A DNA stretch of 64,000 nucleotides from the NCBI RefSeq assembly GCF_004343725.1, contig NZ_PTQW01000018.1, positions 25,965 to 89,964 on the forward strand, given 5' to 3'. The notes below the pieces were generated by a model. The model saw only the letters and a list, made by a program, of their open reading frames with translations. It did not search any database and was not told the DNA's origin. The translations under genes and the position numbers were made by a program. Below, in pieces: positions 63,512 to 64,000 of the stretch. Each line of letters opens with the position of its first letter. The stretch's first letter is position 1. Source of the DNA: Treponema sp. J25. Its GTDB lineage: Bacteria; Spirochaetota; Spirochaetia; Treponematales; Breznakiellaceae.

Positions 63512-63879
63512 TGTATCCCGAGGGGGAGCACCGCACCGCCTCCTCTCACAGCTCAGCCTGCACCAACCCGTCGCCTCGGCCGCCGCGGCTCCCCCCTCGC
63601 GCCTGCTTCCTTCGCCGCTTCCACAGCCCCTCCCGGGCCGGGCGTCCCGCCCGGCCCACGCCCCCAGCCCCCACGGCTCAGGCGATCAGGCGCTCCCCCC
63701 ACTCCGGGACCACCCACGGCGGGGCCCTTCTCAGGGCCCCCCATAGCCAACCTTACCCGGTTCTGGCGTCCTCTAAGCCACCCCGGCAGGTTTTTGGGCC
63801 CCCTCTCCACGCCACCCCTCCGCACCCGATTTCCCCTCCCATCCTTGCCTTCCCACACTCCCTGTGCTATGGTTTTCCT
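63512..63879. other. Very GC-rich, C-biased stretch without a gene
   Basis: These 368 bp contain no convincing gene. Base composition is extreme: line 63601-63660 has 48 G+C of 60, with C far exceeding G on the plus strand. A perfect 10-bp stem (GGGCCGGGCG / CGCCCGGCCC, 63635-63657) with a TCC loop may act as a terminator-like barrier or DNA cruciform, though no T-tract follows. An open frame on the minus strand exists only because such sequence lacks stops; it is glycine/arginine-rich and overlaps the next real start. Confidence 0.6.
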
Positions 63880-64000
63880 ATGCCAGACCACCACGACCGC
63901 GGCTACAAGGCCCTCTTCTCTAACCAGCGCTTCATGGAGCAACTGGTCACCTCCTTCATCCACGAAGACTGGGTCGCCCACGTCGATTTCTCCCGGGCAT
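63880..64000 (+). CDS. Rpn-family nuclease/putative transposase, N-terminus only
   Basis: The last 121 bases encode MPDHHDRGYKALFSNQRF, then MEQLVTSFIHEDWVAHVDF and SRA. The DRGYKALFSN start and the FIHEDWVAHVDFS segment match the N-terminus of RpnA/YhgA-like proteins (PD-(D/E)XK nucleases linked to recombination, PF04754). The catalytic part lies beyond the window. Codons are strongly GC-biased compared with upstream genes, and the gene follows an odd GC-rich stretch, both of which suggest a separate origin. TATGGTTTTCCT precedes the ATG without a ribosome site. Confidence 0.7.
   Translation, partial: MPDHHDRGYKALFSNQRFMEQLVTSFIHEDWVAHVDFSRA

Noticed and set aside
63553..63981. Minus-strand open frame of 142 codons
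   Set aside because: Its product is Gly/Arg/Pro low complexity arising from a stop-poor GC-rich tract, and it overlaps the recognisable Rpn start on the other strand.

Overview
The window looks like a chromosomal segment of a free-living, plant-polysaccharide-degrading spirochaete of the Treponema/Spirochaeta group (a relative of Gracilinema, formerly Spirochaeta, caldarium is my best guess). The reasons are a treponeme-style sugar-binding protein, lipoproteins with loose spirochaetal lipoboxes, beta-barrel proteins with no SusC/SusD, an HD-GYP protein with a large insert, a DUF2804 protein, and intermediate base composition. This placement is inferred from gene content; no rRNA is present.

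Region 1 (1-20.3 kb) is an arabinan/arabinoside utilisation locus. It has two paralogous ArsR-like regulators, each heading a rightward operon and each divergent from a leftward one. Regulator 1 precedes a cytoplasmic GH43 and is divergent from a sugar ABC transporter (binding protein and permease). Regulator 2 precedes a lipoprotein endo-arabinanase and a cytoplasmic GH51 arabinofuranosidase, and is divergent from a surface operon. That operon encodes a LamG lipoprotein interrupted by an in-frame TGA, an outer-membrane barrel, a second LamG lipoprotein, a second endo-arabinanase and another GH43. The two leftward promoters share the same unusual spacer, a likely common operator. GH127 and GH3 lipoproteins with their own promoters, and another barrel protein, follow. 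The inferred scheme is: surface lipoproteins bind and cut arabinan, the barrel and ABC transporter take up oligosaccharides, and GH43/GH51 finish degradation inside the cell.

Region 2 (20.4-45.7 kb) is mostly housekeeping: a decayed carotenoid glycosyltransferase/acyltransferase fusion, an HD hydrolase, an MFS transporter, an OmpA-ABC-2 exporter operon, Tag glycosylase, a DUF2804 protein, a large unknown protein, a GAF/HD-GYP protein, an AddA/AddB-like pair, RsmG, Tex and a SulP permease. Several of these genes have a -10 box only 8-9 bp before the ATG and no clear Shine-Dalgarno sequence, suggesting leaderless transcripts.

Region 3 (46.0-62.4 kb) is a defence island: an apparently complete type 3 BREX system (brxF, brxC, pglX, brxHII, pglZ, brxA). 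An AT-rich AAA-ATPase plus subtilisin-like protease pair resembling IetAS is inserted seamlessly between pglX and brxHII. An array of four CTATACAC-type half-sites lies between brxC and pglX, and a sharply AT-rich mosaic patch lies inside pglX.

Region 4 (62.5-64 kb) holds a PfkB-type sugar kinase, a very GC-rich non-coding stretch, and the start of an Rpn-type nuclease/transposase gene cut by the window edge.
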